Assembly: GCA_907164885.2 (NCBI GenBank) | Contig: OU015491.1 | Location: forward strand, 116,402,288-116,466,287 | DNA from: Dolomedes plantarius | Lineage: Eukaryota > Arthropoda > Arachnida > Araneae > Dolomedidae | Length of the DNA: 64,000 bases | Direction of reading: 5' to 3' | Shown here: positions 53,301 to 58,624 of the stretch, piece by piece | Position numbering within the stretch: the stretch's first letter is position 1 | Layout: the number at the start of each line of letters is the position of its first letter | Position numbers and translations under genes: made by a program | The notes under the pieces: model-generated | The model's input: only the letters and a program-made list of their open reading frames with translations | The model's database searches: none | What the model was told of the DNA's origin: nothing

Positions 53301-55015
53301 CTTCCCCCCTCCCCCAAATGGCATGAAGATATGGTAGCTTAATGAGATCATCCTGTGCTGACTATCATCCAAGAATTTCACTTTCAAAATGGTTATTTTT
53401 TTATTCTCAAACTTGATGGCTTGTTCTTATTTGACTGTTAATTATACAGTATATTTTTCAGTATTTCTGCCATTTCCTCATTAGTGCTACAGATTCTTTG
53501 ACAGTACATTTTTCAGTATTTCCGCCATTTCCTCATTAGTGCTACAGATTCTCTGACAGTACTCTTCAGGAGTTTCCAATGGCTGAGCACATAGATTTAA
53601 TGTTAAAAATGAGGTTGAGTTAGGATGTAAGAATGAGGCTGATTTCTATGTGAAGATGAATTTCATTGCTAGTGAGTATGAAGCAGTATTGCAAGTCATG
53701 GATAAATTTAAACCAATAAATGACATCCACCAACAAAACAATAATGTAAGCACTTTCTATCTTTTTTTTTTTTTTTCAGTTACAACTTATTTTACACCAT
53801 ATGGATTCATCATTTTCAAGGCTGAAAGATAAGTTAAAAAAATAAGGGTAAGTTAAGATTATTAACCTCTTTTAAAAAAGAAAAATTTAAATCTGAGTAT
53901 TGTTGAGATTCAGAAAGGCAAAATATCTCAGTTGATAATAATATCAAAATTTCAGAAATTTGGGGTTTTACATCAGGCTTTAAGTATGCTGTGCTATTAA
54001 TCAGCCATCATGTTAATGCTCACTTTGCATGATCAAGACAGCTGAAAATCTCGCCTAATAAGGAGTCCAGGTTCAGGTTCTGGGAATGATGCTTCTAGTT
54101 CATCCTTTTTCCCTCCTTTTCCATTATGTATCCCTTTTCATTCAAAATTATAACTCTGAGAAAAATTAAAAAATAAATTAGAGATACAATAAAGTATACC
54201 AGATGTAATTCAAGATTTTATGGCTTTTTTTAAAGATACTATACATTGACTAGAATGTATTGATGTAAAATTTACTCCAGATATTGCTGAAAAATCAAAG
54301 TAATAAGATTAATGAATGCATTTTAGATATTTTTCTTATGCTGGTATAGTGCACAAACATTTCATTAATAATTTAAGTAATTTCCCATTACTTGCATAGG
54401 ATATGCTCTTCGGTTTGAAGGTTGCACTAAAACTTTTACTCCCTCTTTAGTGAGCTGCTTCACATGATGAGGAGCCAAAGGGGCTCTCCTCTCCCATACA
54501 GATGCATCCTCTCTACGAATAGCTAAAATCTAAATAATAAAAAAAATTTTAAAATTATAGAAAAACACTGAATGTTGGTGCCTTTATTACAATTTTTGAA
54601 AAATATAAAATTCCTACCTTGCCAGTTGATTTCCACCTTTCATGAGACTGTCTGGACTTGGCTTTATAGAGATAACTAGCAAAATTCTTTCGTTCTTTGG
54701 CAACTCGCAACATTCTTTGCCTGTAAATTAGTTGGAGAATTAAAAATTCTTATTTTACTATAGTTTTAAATGTTTCAGCAACAAAATTTTCTAGATAGAA
54801 CATTATAAATCTTACAGTTATGAAGTATTATTTCTATTTTATTAGTAACGATAGAAATTCAATATAAAAATTTAATATCAAAATGTTGTCAGGTTTCAAA
54901 TTTTCACAGATTTAAAGTACTAAAAATTAAGATCGTGATTTCATTGTTTAAATTACATATGGCAATATTATTACCGGAAAAGCCTTCCACATAAATTTAT
55001 ATTTCGTGGTAACAT
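11577..55015 (-). CDS. AASS: alpha-aminoadipic semialdehyde synthase (LKR/SDH), 25 exons
   Basis: This bifunctional mitochondrial enzyme starts lysine breakdown. Its lysine-ketoglutarate reductase half joins lysine and 2-oxoglutarate into saccharopine. Its saccharopine dehydrogenase half splits that into glutamate and aminoadipic semialdehyde. The 25 exons, all GT-AG with matching phases, total 2865 nt (954 residues). Residues 1-48 form a basic, Arg/Lys-rich leader that fits mitochondrial import. The LKR half (about 49-470) starts [16 protein letters not shown] and contains [27 protein letters not shown] and [14 protein letters not shown]. The SDH half (about 509-954) has the nucleotide-binding [24 protein letters not shown] and LEGYPNRDS. 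No frameshift or missing motif was seen. Introns reach 6.5 kb and are full of transposons. The start ATG at 55015 is chosen because it is the first in-frame ATG and gives a leader resembling those of other AASS proteins. Confidence 0.96.
12652..13642. mobile_element. Tc1/mariner-like non-autonomous element, 991 bp
   Basis: The ends CAGTGGAATCTCGATC and (reverse complement of the right end) CAGTGGAATCTCGATC match exactly, and TA flanks both sides. A short tandem array of CTAAA units lies near 12688. The inner part (about 12900-13390) is less AT-rich and holds only short ORFs without transposase motifs. It sits in the last AASS intron. The 153-bp copy beginning at 13649 is a close relative. Confidence 0.75.
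13649..13801. mobile_element. 153-bp MITE related to the 12652 element
   Basis: It begins CAGTGAAACCTCTATCTG and ends CAATCAAGATTCCACTG, with TA on both sides. The left part aligns with the left part of 12652-13642, including GCAGGAACATA and the poly-T run. It looks like an internally deleted relative and sits only six bases (TATATA) from it. Confidence 0.75.
14336..14444 (-). CDS. AASS: AASS exon 24
   Basis: Residues about 881-917. It encodes [20 protein letters not shown] and then [13 protein letters not shown]. Acceptor ATGAACAG, donor GTAAGTAT. This is the conserved C-terminal SDH segment. Confidence 0.95.
14554..14621 (-). CDS. AASS: AASS exon 23
   Basis: Residues about 858-880, with [20 protein letters not shown], matching the conserved MIVMRDSFGIRHPSG-type segment. 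Donor GTAATG. Confidence 0.92.
14622..15577. other. AASS intron 22 sequence, no feature
   Basis: AT-rich intron sequence left of the first piggyBac insertion. Short direct and inverted repeats of GTAAGTACAACTTAC occur at about 15263-15335. No function is suggested. Confidence 0.4.
15582..17037 (+). mobile_element. piggyBac element, 1.46 kb, internally deleted
   Basis: TTAA duplications at 15578-15581 and 17038-17041 flank ends CCCTTTCGCTGCGAACGTCA and CCGTCACGAAAGGG. TTAA targets and CCC/GGG ends are the hallmark of piggyBac. The left subterminal region repeats GTCACGTATACGTG-like motifs three times (15599-15705), possible transposase-binding repeats. The C-terminal half of the transposase is missing. 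Confidence 0.9.
15970..16835 (+). pseudogene. piggyBac transposase, N-terminal part
   Basis: Broken frames encode a segment starting [10 protein letters not shown], a catalytic-core start with [18 protein letters not shown] and [10 protein letters not shown], and after one stop the motif [20 protein letters not shown]. The D of that motif corresponds to the first catalytic aspartate of piggyBac. Stops and frameshifts are present, and the remaining catalytic region and the zinc-binding C terminus are absent. Confidence 0.85.
17133..19095 (+). mobile_element. second piggyBac element, about 1.96 kb
   Basis: TTAA copies at 17129-17132 and 19096-19099 flank ends CACTAGAAC and GTTCTAGTG, which are exact inverse copies. 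The element starts 95 bp after the first piggyBac, in the same AASS intron. Subterminal stretches at both ends repeat a motif about Ca/gGGGTCATTTTGACC. Confidence 0.85.
17590..18650 (+). pseudogene. piggyBac transposase, C-terminal part
   Basis: The clearest stretch is 18133-18438, with [20 protein letters not shown] and then [15 protein letters not shown]. The D-rich GVDGVDQM holds the last catalytic aspartate of piggyBac transposases. Upstream, 17700-18130 shows further matching but frame-broken pieces (for example [14 protein letters not shown] around 17780). The gene has many stops. Confidence 0.8.
19420..19508 (-). CDS. AASS: AASS exon 22
   Basis: Residues about 828-858: [20 protein letters not shown] then FLANKLAF. 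Donor GTAAGTG. It matches the region before the SYGPEEKD motif of other AASS proteins. Confidence 0.93.
19624..19742 (-). CDS. AASS: AASS exon 21
   Basis: Residues about 789-828, starting [11 protein letters not shown]. It is less conserved than its neighbours but in frame with both. Confidence 0.92.
20521..20555. repeat. (TA)n microsatellite
   Basis: About 17 TA units immediately downstream of the donor of AASS exon 20. Confidence 0.9.
20583..20678 (-). CDS. AASS: AASS exon 20
   Basis: Residues 757-788, beginning [15 protein letters not shown] and ending GPEITW. Donor GTAAGTAA. Phase 0 at both ends. Confidence 0.95.
21175..21594. repeat. dispersed repeat R1, copy 1
   Basis: It starts with a C run and ends with a C run, an A run and GTTAGAAGCACGCTACGCC. 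A second copy lies at 35553-35959 with the same body, for example TTTTTCAAACTGTGAAACTG and GATTCCGATTATGT, and the same tail. No terminal repeats, target duplication or coding region were recognised. The class is unknown. Confidence 0.7.
21760..23200. other. unclassified intronic sequence, probably old transposon debris
   Basis: Near 22195 a CAGTAAACTCCAGAATTTCGG start resembles a mariner-like terminus with no partner found. From 22480 to 23160 base composition becomes less AT-rich, and 22696-22974 shows a patchy open frame ([20 protein letters not shown]) without a recognised family. Confidence 0.35.
22401..22435. repeat. perfect hairpin, 16-bp arms
   Basis: Arms AATTTAGACTCAGGAA and its exact reverse complement are separated by AAA. 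It lies in AASS intron 19 within unclassified sequence. Confidence 0.85.
23203..23868. mobile_element. terminal-inverted-repeat element, about 666 bp
   Basis: A 35-bp inverted repeat bounds the element. The left end is GGCTGCTGTGTACTAACCC and the right end GGGTTAGTACACAGCAGCC. No coding region is present. Flanks AATACATTAA / ATAAGGG do not give a clear target duplication. It ends 52 bp from AASS exon 19 on its donor side. Confidence 0.75.
23431..23669. mobile_element. candidate solo LTR
   Basis: A 239-bp block starts TGTTGGGATATTC and ends ATAACCTAACA, an LTR-like TGTTG...AACA frame. It has a GC-richer interior, a TATATAG at about 23601 and an AATAAAG near its end. Five-base flanks GATTT and GTTTT match at 4 of 5. 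It lies inside the 23203-23868 element. No second copy is in the window, so this is an inference. Confidence 0.45.
23921..24088 (-). CDS. AASS: AASS exon 19
   Basis: Residues 701-756: [11 protein letters not shown], the SDH signature [15 protein letters not shown], and [13 protein letters not shown]. Acceptor ATTTCAG, donor GTTTGT. Among the most conserved exons of the SDH half. Confidence 0.96.
24195..25205 (+). mobile_element. Tc1/mariner-superfamily element, 1.0 kb, deleted
   Basis: Terminal repeats: left CAGAGGCTGTTCGCACATTT, right (reverse complement) CAGAGGCTGTTCACACATTT, about 28 bp. TA flanks each side. It contains a 5' portion of a transposase on the plus strand and has lost the catalytic end. 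Confidence 0.85.
24321..24891 (+). pseudogene. mariner-superfamily transposase, truncated and frameshifted
   Basis: Two overlapping frames join near 24600. The first has [20 protein letters not shown]. The second continues with a helix-turn-helix-like segment ([18 protein letters not shown]) and the first catalytic aspartate in [12 protein letters not shown]. After 24891 the frame is lost and the remaining DDE domain is deleted. Confidence 0.75.
25214..25959 (+). mobile_element. Helitron-like non-autonomous element, copy B
   Basis: It starts within a TA-rich run then AAACAGTTCTGTAACTAACTG. It ends TATTCAGCTAG, with CTAG at 25956-25959. A degraded hairpin, CCGTAGCAATTAGTGTGGG, precedes the end. 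The body matches copies A and C, for example GCTGAAATTTTGCA and ATTTTGTCTATAAAAATATC. The 5' TC is not visible because a mariner element abuts it. Confidence 0.6.
25961..26036. repeat. (TA)n microsatellite
   Basis: About 38 TA units between the Helitron-like copy B and a Tc1 element. The TA run supplied the Tc1 target site. Confidence 0.95.
26037..27593 (+). mobile_element. Tc1-like element with long terminal repeats, 1.56 kb
   Basis: Inverted repeats of about 155 bp bound it (26037-26190 and 27440-27593). The left starts CAGTGGATCCCAAAATTTC, the right reverse complement CAGTGGCTCCCAAATGTATT. TA target copies sit on both sides. It carries a nearly full-length but broken transposase gene on the plus strand, in the large AASS intron 18. 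Confidence 0.92.
26295..27327 (+). pseudogene. Tc1-like transposase, nearly full length, broken
   Basis: Start [20 protein letters not shown], then a stop-interrupted N-terminal helix-turn-helix. [18 protein letters not shown] hook follows, with [13 protein letters not shown]. The DDE domain has FADESKFN (D), [20 protein letters not shown] (D) and [10 protein letters not shown] (E). The tail ends [12 protein letters not shown] and a stop at about 27325. Several stops and frameshifts separate these parts, so the protein is not made as is. Confidence 0.9.
28065..28980. mobile_element. unclassified inverted-repeat element, about 0.9 kb
   Basis: The ends AAGGTGGCTGAGTTTGG...TGGATTT and (reverse complement) AAGGTGGCTGATGGATTT match imperfectly. 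The interior 28220-28760 is notably GC-richer than the surroundings and contains a direct repeat GGGCCTTATAACTTAG twice (28723, 28745). ORFs at 28301-28591 show no family. No clear target duplication was found. Confidence 0.5.
29812..29875 (-). CDS. AASS: AASS exon 18
   Basis: Residues about 679-700: [19 protein letters not shown] then NGQ. Acceptor AAATCCAG, donor GTATTT. Matches the FSWSPxGVL motif of SDH. Confidence 0.95.
30566..30642 (-). CDS. AASS: AASS exon 17
   Basis: Residues about 654-679 with the SDH signature [20 protein letters not shown]. Acceptor TTTTTCAG, donor GTAAGTTT. Confidence 0.96.
31202..31521. mobile_element. piggyBac-type MITE, 320 bp
   Basis: TTAA at 31198-31201 and 31522-31525 flank ends CCCTCTGAAGGCC and GGCCTTCAGTCATCAGAGGG, which are near-inverse copies. 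GC content is far above the intron around it. There is no transposase sequence. Confidence 0.8.
31560..32676. other. AASS intron 16 sequence, no feature
   Basis: AT-rich intron with long A and T runs. No exon or repeat family was recognised. Confidence 0.4.
32677..32785 (-). CDS. AASS: AASS exon 16
   Basis: Residues about 617-653: [20 protein letters not shown] then [10 protein letters not shown]. The GLDPGIDH motif is diagnostic of saccharopine dehydrogenase. Acceptor TTATTTCAG. Confidence 0.96.
32933..33756 (+). mobile_element. Helitron-like non-autonomous element, copy C
   Basis: The most complete copy. It begins TCTATATATATATA then AAAACAGTTCCGTAACTGAC. It ends with a hairpin-like CCATAGCGAAGTGCGGG and TTTTCAGCTAG (CTAG at 33753-33756), followed by T. 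This fits the Helitron rule TC...CTRR inserted at A|T. The interior carries TA-rich runs (33543-33612). No coding region. Confidence 0.7.
33813..33990 (+). repeat. tRNA-derived SINE, copy 2
   Basis: Same family as 1391-1571. The A-box-like TGGCCGAATGGCTGGGG and B-box-like GGGTTTGAGGCTC are better preserved here. It ends with CCAAA repeats. It lies directly after the Helitron-like copy C in an AASS intron. Confidence 0.78.
34326..34436 (-). CDS. AASS: AASS exon 15
   Basis: Residues about 580-617: [18 protein letters not shown] SDH region (here [19 protein letters not shown]) and [11 protein letters not shown]. Donor GTGAGTAT. Confidence 0.95.
34807..34933 (-). CDS. AASS: AASS exon 14
   Basis: Residues about 538-580: [20 protein letters not shown], ending EDSTLVI. 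It continues the nucleotide-binding fold of the SDH half. Confidence 0.93.
35257..35301. repeat. (TA)n microsatellite
   Basis: About 22 TA units in AASS intron 13. Confidence 0.9.
35553..35959. repeat. dispersed repeat R1, copy 2
   Basis: It starts with a G run of about 15 and ends with a C run then GTTAGAAGTATGCTACCCC. The body aligns end to end with 21175-21594. The homopolymer at the start is G here and C in copy 1, an oddity of the family or of the assembly. Confidence 0.7.
36471..36598 (-). CDS. AASS: AASS exon 13
   Basis: Residues about 495-538. [19 protein letters not shown] includes the dinucleotide-binding GxGxxxG of saccharopine dehydrogenase (G515, G517, G521). This exon opens the SDH half. 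Confidence 0.96.
37450..38403. mobile_element. TA-flanked inverted-repeat element, 954 bp
   Basis: Left end CAGCGGTACCTCGACTTAAG, right reverse complement CAGTGGTACCTCGACTTACG. TA lies on both sides, so it is mariner-like by ends. The interior 37860-38140 is GC-rich with an 85-codon frame of no known family. Both arms (about 150 bp) are internally related, showing CTCGTA...ACTCG motifs. It lies in AASS intron 12. Confidence 0.75.
38994..39110. mobile_element. fragment of the 37450 element family
   Basis: It reads AGTACCTCGACTTACGAGTG and onward. It is the reverse complement of the right arm of 37450-38403 (38285-38400), through TTTTTGCATCGAGTTATGAG. It stops at CAAGCTGTCCATG, and no other end is present. 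Confidence 0.8.
39765..40350. mobile_element. piggyBac-type MITE, 586 bp
   Basis: TTAA at 39761-39764 and 40351-40354 flank ends CTTTCAGCGGGCATGCC and GGTGCGCCCGCTGAAGGG. Inside, AAAGTGCAAC (left) and GTTGCACTTT (right) extend the inverted repeat. No transposase is present. Confidence 0.75.
41744..42150 (+). pseudogene. Merlin / ISXO2-like transposase, N-terminal part
   Basis: The frame from [14 protein letters not shown] includes a degraded zinc-ribbon pair: CPNFNLPM (expected CxxC) and [19 protein letters not shown] follows, the usual approach to the catalytic region. After a stop at 42053 a shifted frame continues [17 protein letters not shown], which is also typical. The catalytic DDE-type domain is missing. 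Confidence 0.7.
42279..42757. repeat. tandem duplication of about 235 bp inside the Merlin-like element
   Basis: Two copies, about 42279-42510 and 42511-42757, each start TTTAAATGAATTATTTGCAA. Each contains a G run then GGCGGCAGCCCCCCCACAC, and each ends GGGCGACAAAAA...AAAATCGACT. Divergence is low, so the duplication looks recent. Confidence 0.85.
42831..42929. repeat. perfect 99-nt palindrome
   Basis: Each base from 42831 to 42879 pairs with its mirror base up to 42929, around the central A at 42880. I checked all 49 pairs by eye. The arms include GCCATCTTGGTTCCGTCTCC and the centre is CGCCAAATTGGCG. Pairing fails first at 42830/42930. If transcribed it would form a 49-bp hairpin. Confidence 0.95.
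43063..43133 (-). CDS. AASS: AASS exon 12
   Basis: Residues about 472-495: [18 protein letters not shown]. Acceptor CCTATAG-like TTTATAG, donor GTATGTAA. Linker between the LKR and SDH halves. Confidence 0.94.
43217..43276 (-). CDS. AASS: AASS exon 11
   Basis: Twenty codons, [20 protein letters not shown], phase 0 at both ends. Donor GTATGTGA. Corresponds to the SDATQPLESQNFSP-type segment. Confidence 0.95.
43417..43528 (-). CDS. AASS: AASS exon 10
   Basis: Residues about 414-451: [20 protein letters not shown] and DLLYPFM. It is the end of the LKR domain. Donor GTATGTAT. Confidence 0.96.
43530..45511. other. AASS intron 9 sequence, no gene
   Basis: AT-rich. A 22-bp direct duplication (ACTTTGTTATAGTTATGATTTG, two copies) occurs at about 44171-44214. 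Otherwise nothing was recognised. Confidence 0.5.
45512..45700 (-). pseudogene. Jockey-type LINE ORF2 C-terminal fragment
   Basis: The minus-strand frame reads [36 protein letters not shown] and then [16 protein letters not shown] before a stop. This is the RNase H-adjacent CCHC-like tail (CxxC...HxxxxC) of Jockey-type non-LTR retrotransposons common in spiders. The reverse transcriptase itself is absent, so it is a 3' end fragment. Confidence 0.7.
45969..46243 (-). CDS. AASS: AASS exon 9
   Basis: The largest exon, residues about 323-414: [34 protein letters not shown] and [10 protein letters not shown]. Core of the LKR domain. Donor GTAAGTGA. Confidence 0.97.
46244..47627. other. AASS intron 8, no feature
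   Basis: AT-rich intron. The open frame at 47242-47484 on the minus strand has no protein similarity and lies within the intron. Confidence 0.5.
47628..47755 (-). CDS. AASS: AASS exon 8
   Basis: Residues about 280-322: [20 protein letters not shown], then [18 protein letters not shown]. Acceptor TTCTTCAG, donor GTAAGTTC. Confidence 0.96.
47756..49255. other. AASS intron 7, no feature
   Basis: AT-rich with a CA/CACA-rich patch at 47985-48030. The open frame at 48786-48980 is not supported. Confidence 0.5.
49256..49334 (-). CDS. AASS: AASS exon 7
   Basis: Residues about 254-280: [20 protein letters not shown]. Acceptor TTATTAG, donor GTAAGTTT. Confidence 0.95.
49809..49955 (-). CDS. AASS: AASS exon 6
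   Basis: Residues 205-253: [20 protein letters not shown] and [17 protein letters not shown]. Phase 0 at both ends. Confidence 0.97.
49957..51017. other. AASS intron 5, right part, no feature
   Basis: AT-rich intron sequence without a recognisable repeat. Confidence 0.4.
51018..51532. mobile_element. candidate hAT-type MITE, 515 bp
   Basis: Left end CAGTTTCTTAACTGGTAGTCC and right end GGTTAGGAACCACTG resemble the CAGTGGTTCTTAACC termini of hAT MITEs. The inner GGTGGTCC near the right end mirrors GGTAGTCC on the left. The 8-bp flanks do not match, so age or another boundary must be assumed. Confidence 0.5.
51927..52079 (-). CDS. AASS: AASS exon 5
   Basis: Residues 154-204: [32 protein letters not shown] and [11 protein letters not shown]. 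Acceptor TCCCAG. Strongly conserved LKR region. Confidence 0.97.
52306..52482 (-). CDS. AASS: AASS exon 4
   Basis: Residues 95-153: [20 protein letters not shown] and [17 protein letters not shown]. It contains the signature hairpin of the LKR N-terminal domain. Confidence 0.97.
52484..54391. other. AASS intron 3
   Basis: AT-rich. A 55-bp tandem duplication is listed separately. No other repeat or exon was found. Confidence 0.5.
53446..53557. repeat. 55-bp tandem duplication
   Basis: Two copies starting ACAGTAtATTTTTCAGTATT (53446 and 53501) run through GCCATTTCCTCATTAGTGCT. They differ at only a few positions. Confidence 0.85.
54392..54529 (-). CDS. AASS: AASS exon 3
   Basis: Residues 49-94: [20 protein letters not shown] and [15 protein letters not shown]. 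This is the start of the mature LKR domain (alanine dehydrogenase/PNT-like fold). Phase 0 both ends. Confidence 0.97.
54618..54720 (-). CDS. AASS: AASS exon 2
   Basis: Residues about 14-48: [20 protein letters not shown] then [13 protein letters not shown]. Basic, with few acidic residues. It is part of the import leader and not conserved. The donor GTAGGAAT is slightly weak. Confidence 0.88.
54975..55015 (-). CDS. AASS: AASS exon 1, start codon
   Basis: [16 protein letters not shown] at 55015-55013. An upstream ATG at 55031-55029 is out of frame. Joined to exon 2 the N terminus is an amphipathic, Arg-rich leader as expected for a mitochondrial matrix enzyme. The donor GTAATAAT is acceptable. 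Confidence 0.82.
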
Positions 55016-55353
55016 CTTCAGTTGCAAACATTATTTGAGTGCACTACCCCACTACAACTCTAAATTCGAATACATAAAACACATCGCTCTGCTTATCGCG
55101 AATTCGATGGTTTTCAAGGTTGATGAATTGTGATAACTTTTTATTTATTATTCGAGATTCCAGCTAAGATTATTGTACGATTGTTTAAAGATTCGACGCA
55201 TTTTACCCCATGCGTCTTACAAATACTAGCAAAGAAAGATTATAATACCTTGCATACGTATTTACAAGGATAAACAACATTTTTAAATGCTCATGTTTTC
55301 CAATTTTCCGACTCAAGAATCAACACGTATATTTGATTTTGAAATTACTTACT

Positions 55354-55460
55354 CAGCGCGGATTTTACTAAACACCTGTTGAATGTGGAAAACAGAAGTA
55401 TTCACAGTGTGCACAGTCGTCGGCCGGTGAAAGTTTCACGTGCCGAAAAACGATTTGAAA
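55354..55460 (-). promoter_or_regulatory. probable AASS 5' UTR exon and core promoter
   Basis: On the minus strand a strong donor CGCGCTGA|GTAAGTAA sits at 55353, without an upstream reading frame. This suggests a noncoding first exon. Upstream sequence (CACCGGCCGACGAC, CGTGAAACTTTC) is CpG-rich relative to its surroundings, as at a promoter. The acceptor of the following exon is uncertain (several AGs between 55016 and 55070). No TATA box was seen. Confidence 0.4.
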
Positions 55461-56348
55461 AAGAAAAGTTATCTAAAAAAAGTAAGACAAGTACAGCGAA
55501 AGTGTTGCCATGTATGAATTAAATAAAATCATAGTAATGTCTCCCTTTTTTCTTTTCAATCAAAAAGCAGTCGGTCTCTGATTGGCTGCTAGAAGCGTTA
55601 TATAAGATCTGTGTTTAAATGGCAAGATTGTGTAGATAAAAAGTAAATACGATCAAATCAAACTCCTGCGTTCCTTTTTTTTCTTTCCTCTCCTCTCAAA
55701 ATCAAGATATGAAAACAGGAGGTACAACTAGAAAGTAAAAAGCAAATCGAATCAAGAAATTTGATCAAAGGCTAAATAACTAAGATCATCGTAAAATCAG
55801 AAATATGCTTATAAGTAGGGTCTATAAATTATGCAAAATATCACAGAAAAAAGAGCGAAATTCCACAACATCTGAAACTTAAAGAGTAGTTTCATTTCTC
55901 CCTTTTCTTAAAGTTTCTGTCGTTTTAATCTAAGGAGTTATGGCCTCAATATTGGCCCAAGATTGGAATATAGTAGAAACAGGACAGTAATATAAAAATT
56001 TGGGAAAGAAGAATGCCTGACATTGCCAGTCTCAATGTTAGCATGTCCCTAAAAGTATTATTTACTTTAAAAGTATATTTTTTACTTTAAATTTAAAACT
56101 ATTATTTACTTTTAGGGACTGTAAAATATTTTCAATTCACGGCGGTAATCAAGACCCTGGTGGGCACACTGCCGTGTTTCGAAATATGTGTATTAAGTCA
56201 ATATATTAGGCTTATAAAATGGTACTGCGATTAAAATTACACCTGGAATCTGAGGCAACGTATTCTAGGAATACTGTGCGTAGTTTATTTTTGAAAAAAG
56301 CCACTCACAAATAAATGCTGGATGAAGAGTCTTAAATTGTAGGTGAAT

Positions 56349-58319
56349 CAGTGGCGTAGCTCGGGGGGTGCGGTGTGTGCGGTCCGCACCGGGCGGCATA
56401 TTTTTATTTAGTATTAGTTGTAAAAAACCACTTGTTCAATTCCAGATTTTTCCCCACACAGATCAAACCAGTCAAATTATTAGATATGTAGTTATTGATG
56501 GCAGCGAGAATCGTTGAATCGAATTGAATCGTCAAGTCGTAGAATCGTTTATTGACTTTCTAGAAACTAAAGGAAAAACTGATGAGGAAATCACAAATAT
56601 GATTTTAACGAAATTAGAAAATGACGGTTTAGATATAAAAAAAACTGCAGAGGACAGGCTTACGATAATGCTGCAGTCATGGCTAGAAAGCACAGCGGTG
56701 TTCAAACTCGCATTAAATTAATAAATCCAAATGCAGAATTTGTGGCGTGTACAAATCATTCTTTAAACCTGGCATGTTTACACGCAGCTTCTACTGCTAT
56801 CGATTCCATAACATTTTTTGGAACTGTCGAGCAGTTGTTTTCATTCTTTTCTTCTTCCACTCATCAATGGGGTGTTTTACTTTCTGTCACTGGACAAGGT
56901 GTTAAACGCAGCGTAGAAACTCGCTGGAGCGCTAGAGCAGAAGCAGTAACTATAGTATAAAAACATTTTTTTTTCACATTTTAAGCACCTTGGAAAAATT
57001 GACATCTGAAGAAGAAAATAGTAAAATGAGATCAGATGCTGGAATATTACTCGATTCCATGCAATCTTTTTCTTTTCTATGTTATCTCAATTTCTGGGAA
57101 CCCGCCCTTTTGGAAATTAACGACGCGCAAAAATACCTGCAAATAAAAGGGTTAAATGTTCATCATTGCCATATAAAACTAGATTCTTTGCAAACCCATT
57201 TCATGGAACAAAGAGATGCGCTAATACAAAACGCTGTTATAGCAGCCAAAGCAATTTGTGAAGAGTTGGAGATATCGACTGTACGTCGAGTTAGAAGGAG
57301 AAAAAATATGAGTGGGGAAAATTCACGAGACGTAGGGCTATCCTTAGAACAAGAAGTACGAAGAAAAATGTTTTTATCAATGGATAGAATTCTAAAGGAA
57401 ATAAAAGAGCACTTTGATCTGTTGCATATCCTTGCAAGAAAATATTCGTGTATAATACAATGTAACATGCTAAATGAAGAATTTGAATGTCAAATAAATG
57501 ACTTTATTGACATTGATAAAGAACAGTTCTATATTGAAAGAAAAATGATTCAGGTTTTTATGGCTGTTCCTGCACTACAAGAAGACGCAAAACTTTGGAA
57601 AGACGGGAAGGAAGGCCCTCTTGATCTAATAAATTTATTCAACAAAATAGATTGGAAAATTCTTTACCTAACATTGTAATTTTGCTAAGAATTTTTTTAA
57701 CAATTGCTATCAGTGTCGCTAGTTGCGAAAGGAGCTTCTCCAATTTGAAGTTGATAAAAAATTATCTTCGTTCCACAATGAGAGATTTAAGACTACAAAA
57801 TCTTGCAATATTGTCTATAGAACAAGAAATTACAAATAATATAAATTTTGAGAGCATTATACACGATTTTTCTACTATGAAATTTAGAAGAGTAAATATA
57901 TAAATCTGTTTTGTTTACATACACATATCTATACAATTTGTTTGTTTATCCAAAAGATATGAAATTATTTATTTTTATTTATAAATATAAAAATATAAAA
58001 TAAAACATATTTTCTGGAATTTTTTTTTATAAATTAGGTATATGTTTTGTCTCATAGGTGGGGAAACTGCGACCTCCGTAAGTTTCTTGTGGTCTTTATA
58101 AAAGTTGCATTTATAGGTATATCAATTTAAGCGGCCTCCTTTATTACTGCCTAATTTAAATATGGCATCCAACGGTAAAAAAGTTCCCCGCCTATAGTTT
58201 GTCTCAATTACAATTATTTATTTATGTTTATTAATTTATAAAAACCACCAATTGATTGACTTAGAAAGGGCGGCAAATTGGAGACCGCCCCGGGCGGCAA
58301 AAGTCTAGCTACGCCACTG
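56349..58319 (+). mobile_element. hAT transposon nested in the gypsy LTR, 1.97 kb
   Basis: Ends CAGTGGCGTAGCTCGG and (right) CTAGCTACGCCACTG are inverse copies. The perfect 8-bp duplication AGGTGAAT lies at 56341-56348 and 58320-58327. The inner ends CGCACCGGGCGGCA and CCGCCCCGGGCGGCA extend the symmetry. It carries a degraded transposase of the ZMYM1-like/DUF4371 type. Confidence 0.95.
56600..57903 (+). pseudogene. hAT transposase (DUF4371/ZMYM-like), broken
   Basis: In order: a frame-shifted GQAYDNAAVMARKHSGVQ (56655-56720) and then FVACTNHSLNLACLHAA, the region with the conserved C and H residues of the hAT catalytic core. Next come SVETRWSARAEAV, a long middle frame (56990-57679), and the C-terminal dimerisation domain with SCERSFSNLKLIKNYLRSTM near 57715-57785. 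The N-terminal BED zinc finger and first catalytic residues are missing. There is a stop at about 56958 and a frame change near 57670. Confidence 0.88.
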
Positions 58320-58624
58320 AGGTGAATAATAATAATAACGATTCTCTGACTCCAATATAAATATTATTTTATTATTTATCAGATGTTGCTTATACAACTT
58401 AATAATTAATCTACATTTTTGACATCGAATACATCTAACAGGCACAACCAAACATTGATTCTTCTTTTTTTATATCGACTTCTGTTGCCACACATGTTCA
58501 ACTTATTTAATTAAAATCTTGATGGCCAAACGATAAATTGATGTGGATTTAATTGTCGTCTGCTGAAGCGACACTCCCCCCCCCCCCCTTCCAAGTAACA
58601 GCGATTACGGAAGATAATCTTTTG

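Larger units (their letters stand above)
56323..58573 (-). repeat. 3' LTR of the gypsy element, split by a hAT insertion
   Basis: The LTR proper is 56323-56348 plus 58328-58573. It matches 59986-60262, for example TCTCTGACTCCAATATAAAT, GACATCGAATACATCTAAC and ATTGATGTGGATTTAATTGT. The hAT element interrupts it after AGGTGAAT, and that 8-bp target duplication is repeated at 58320-58327. Confidence 0.88.
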
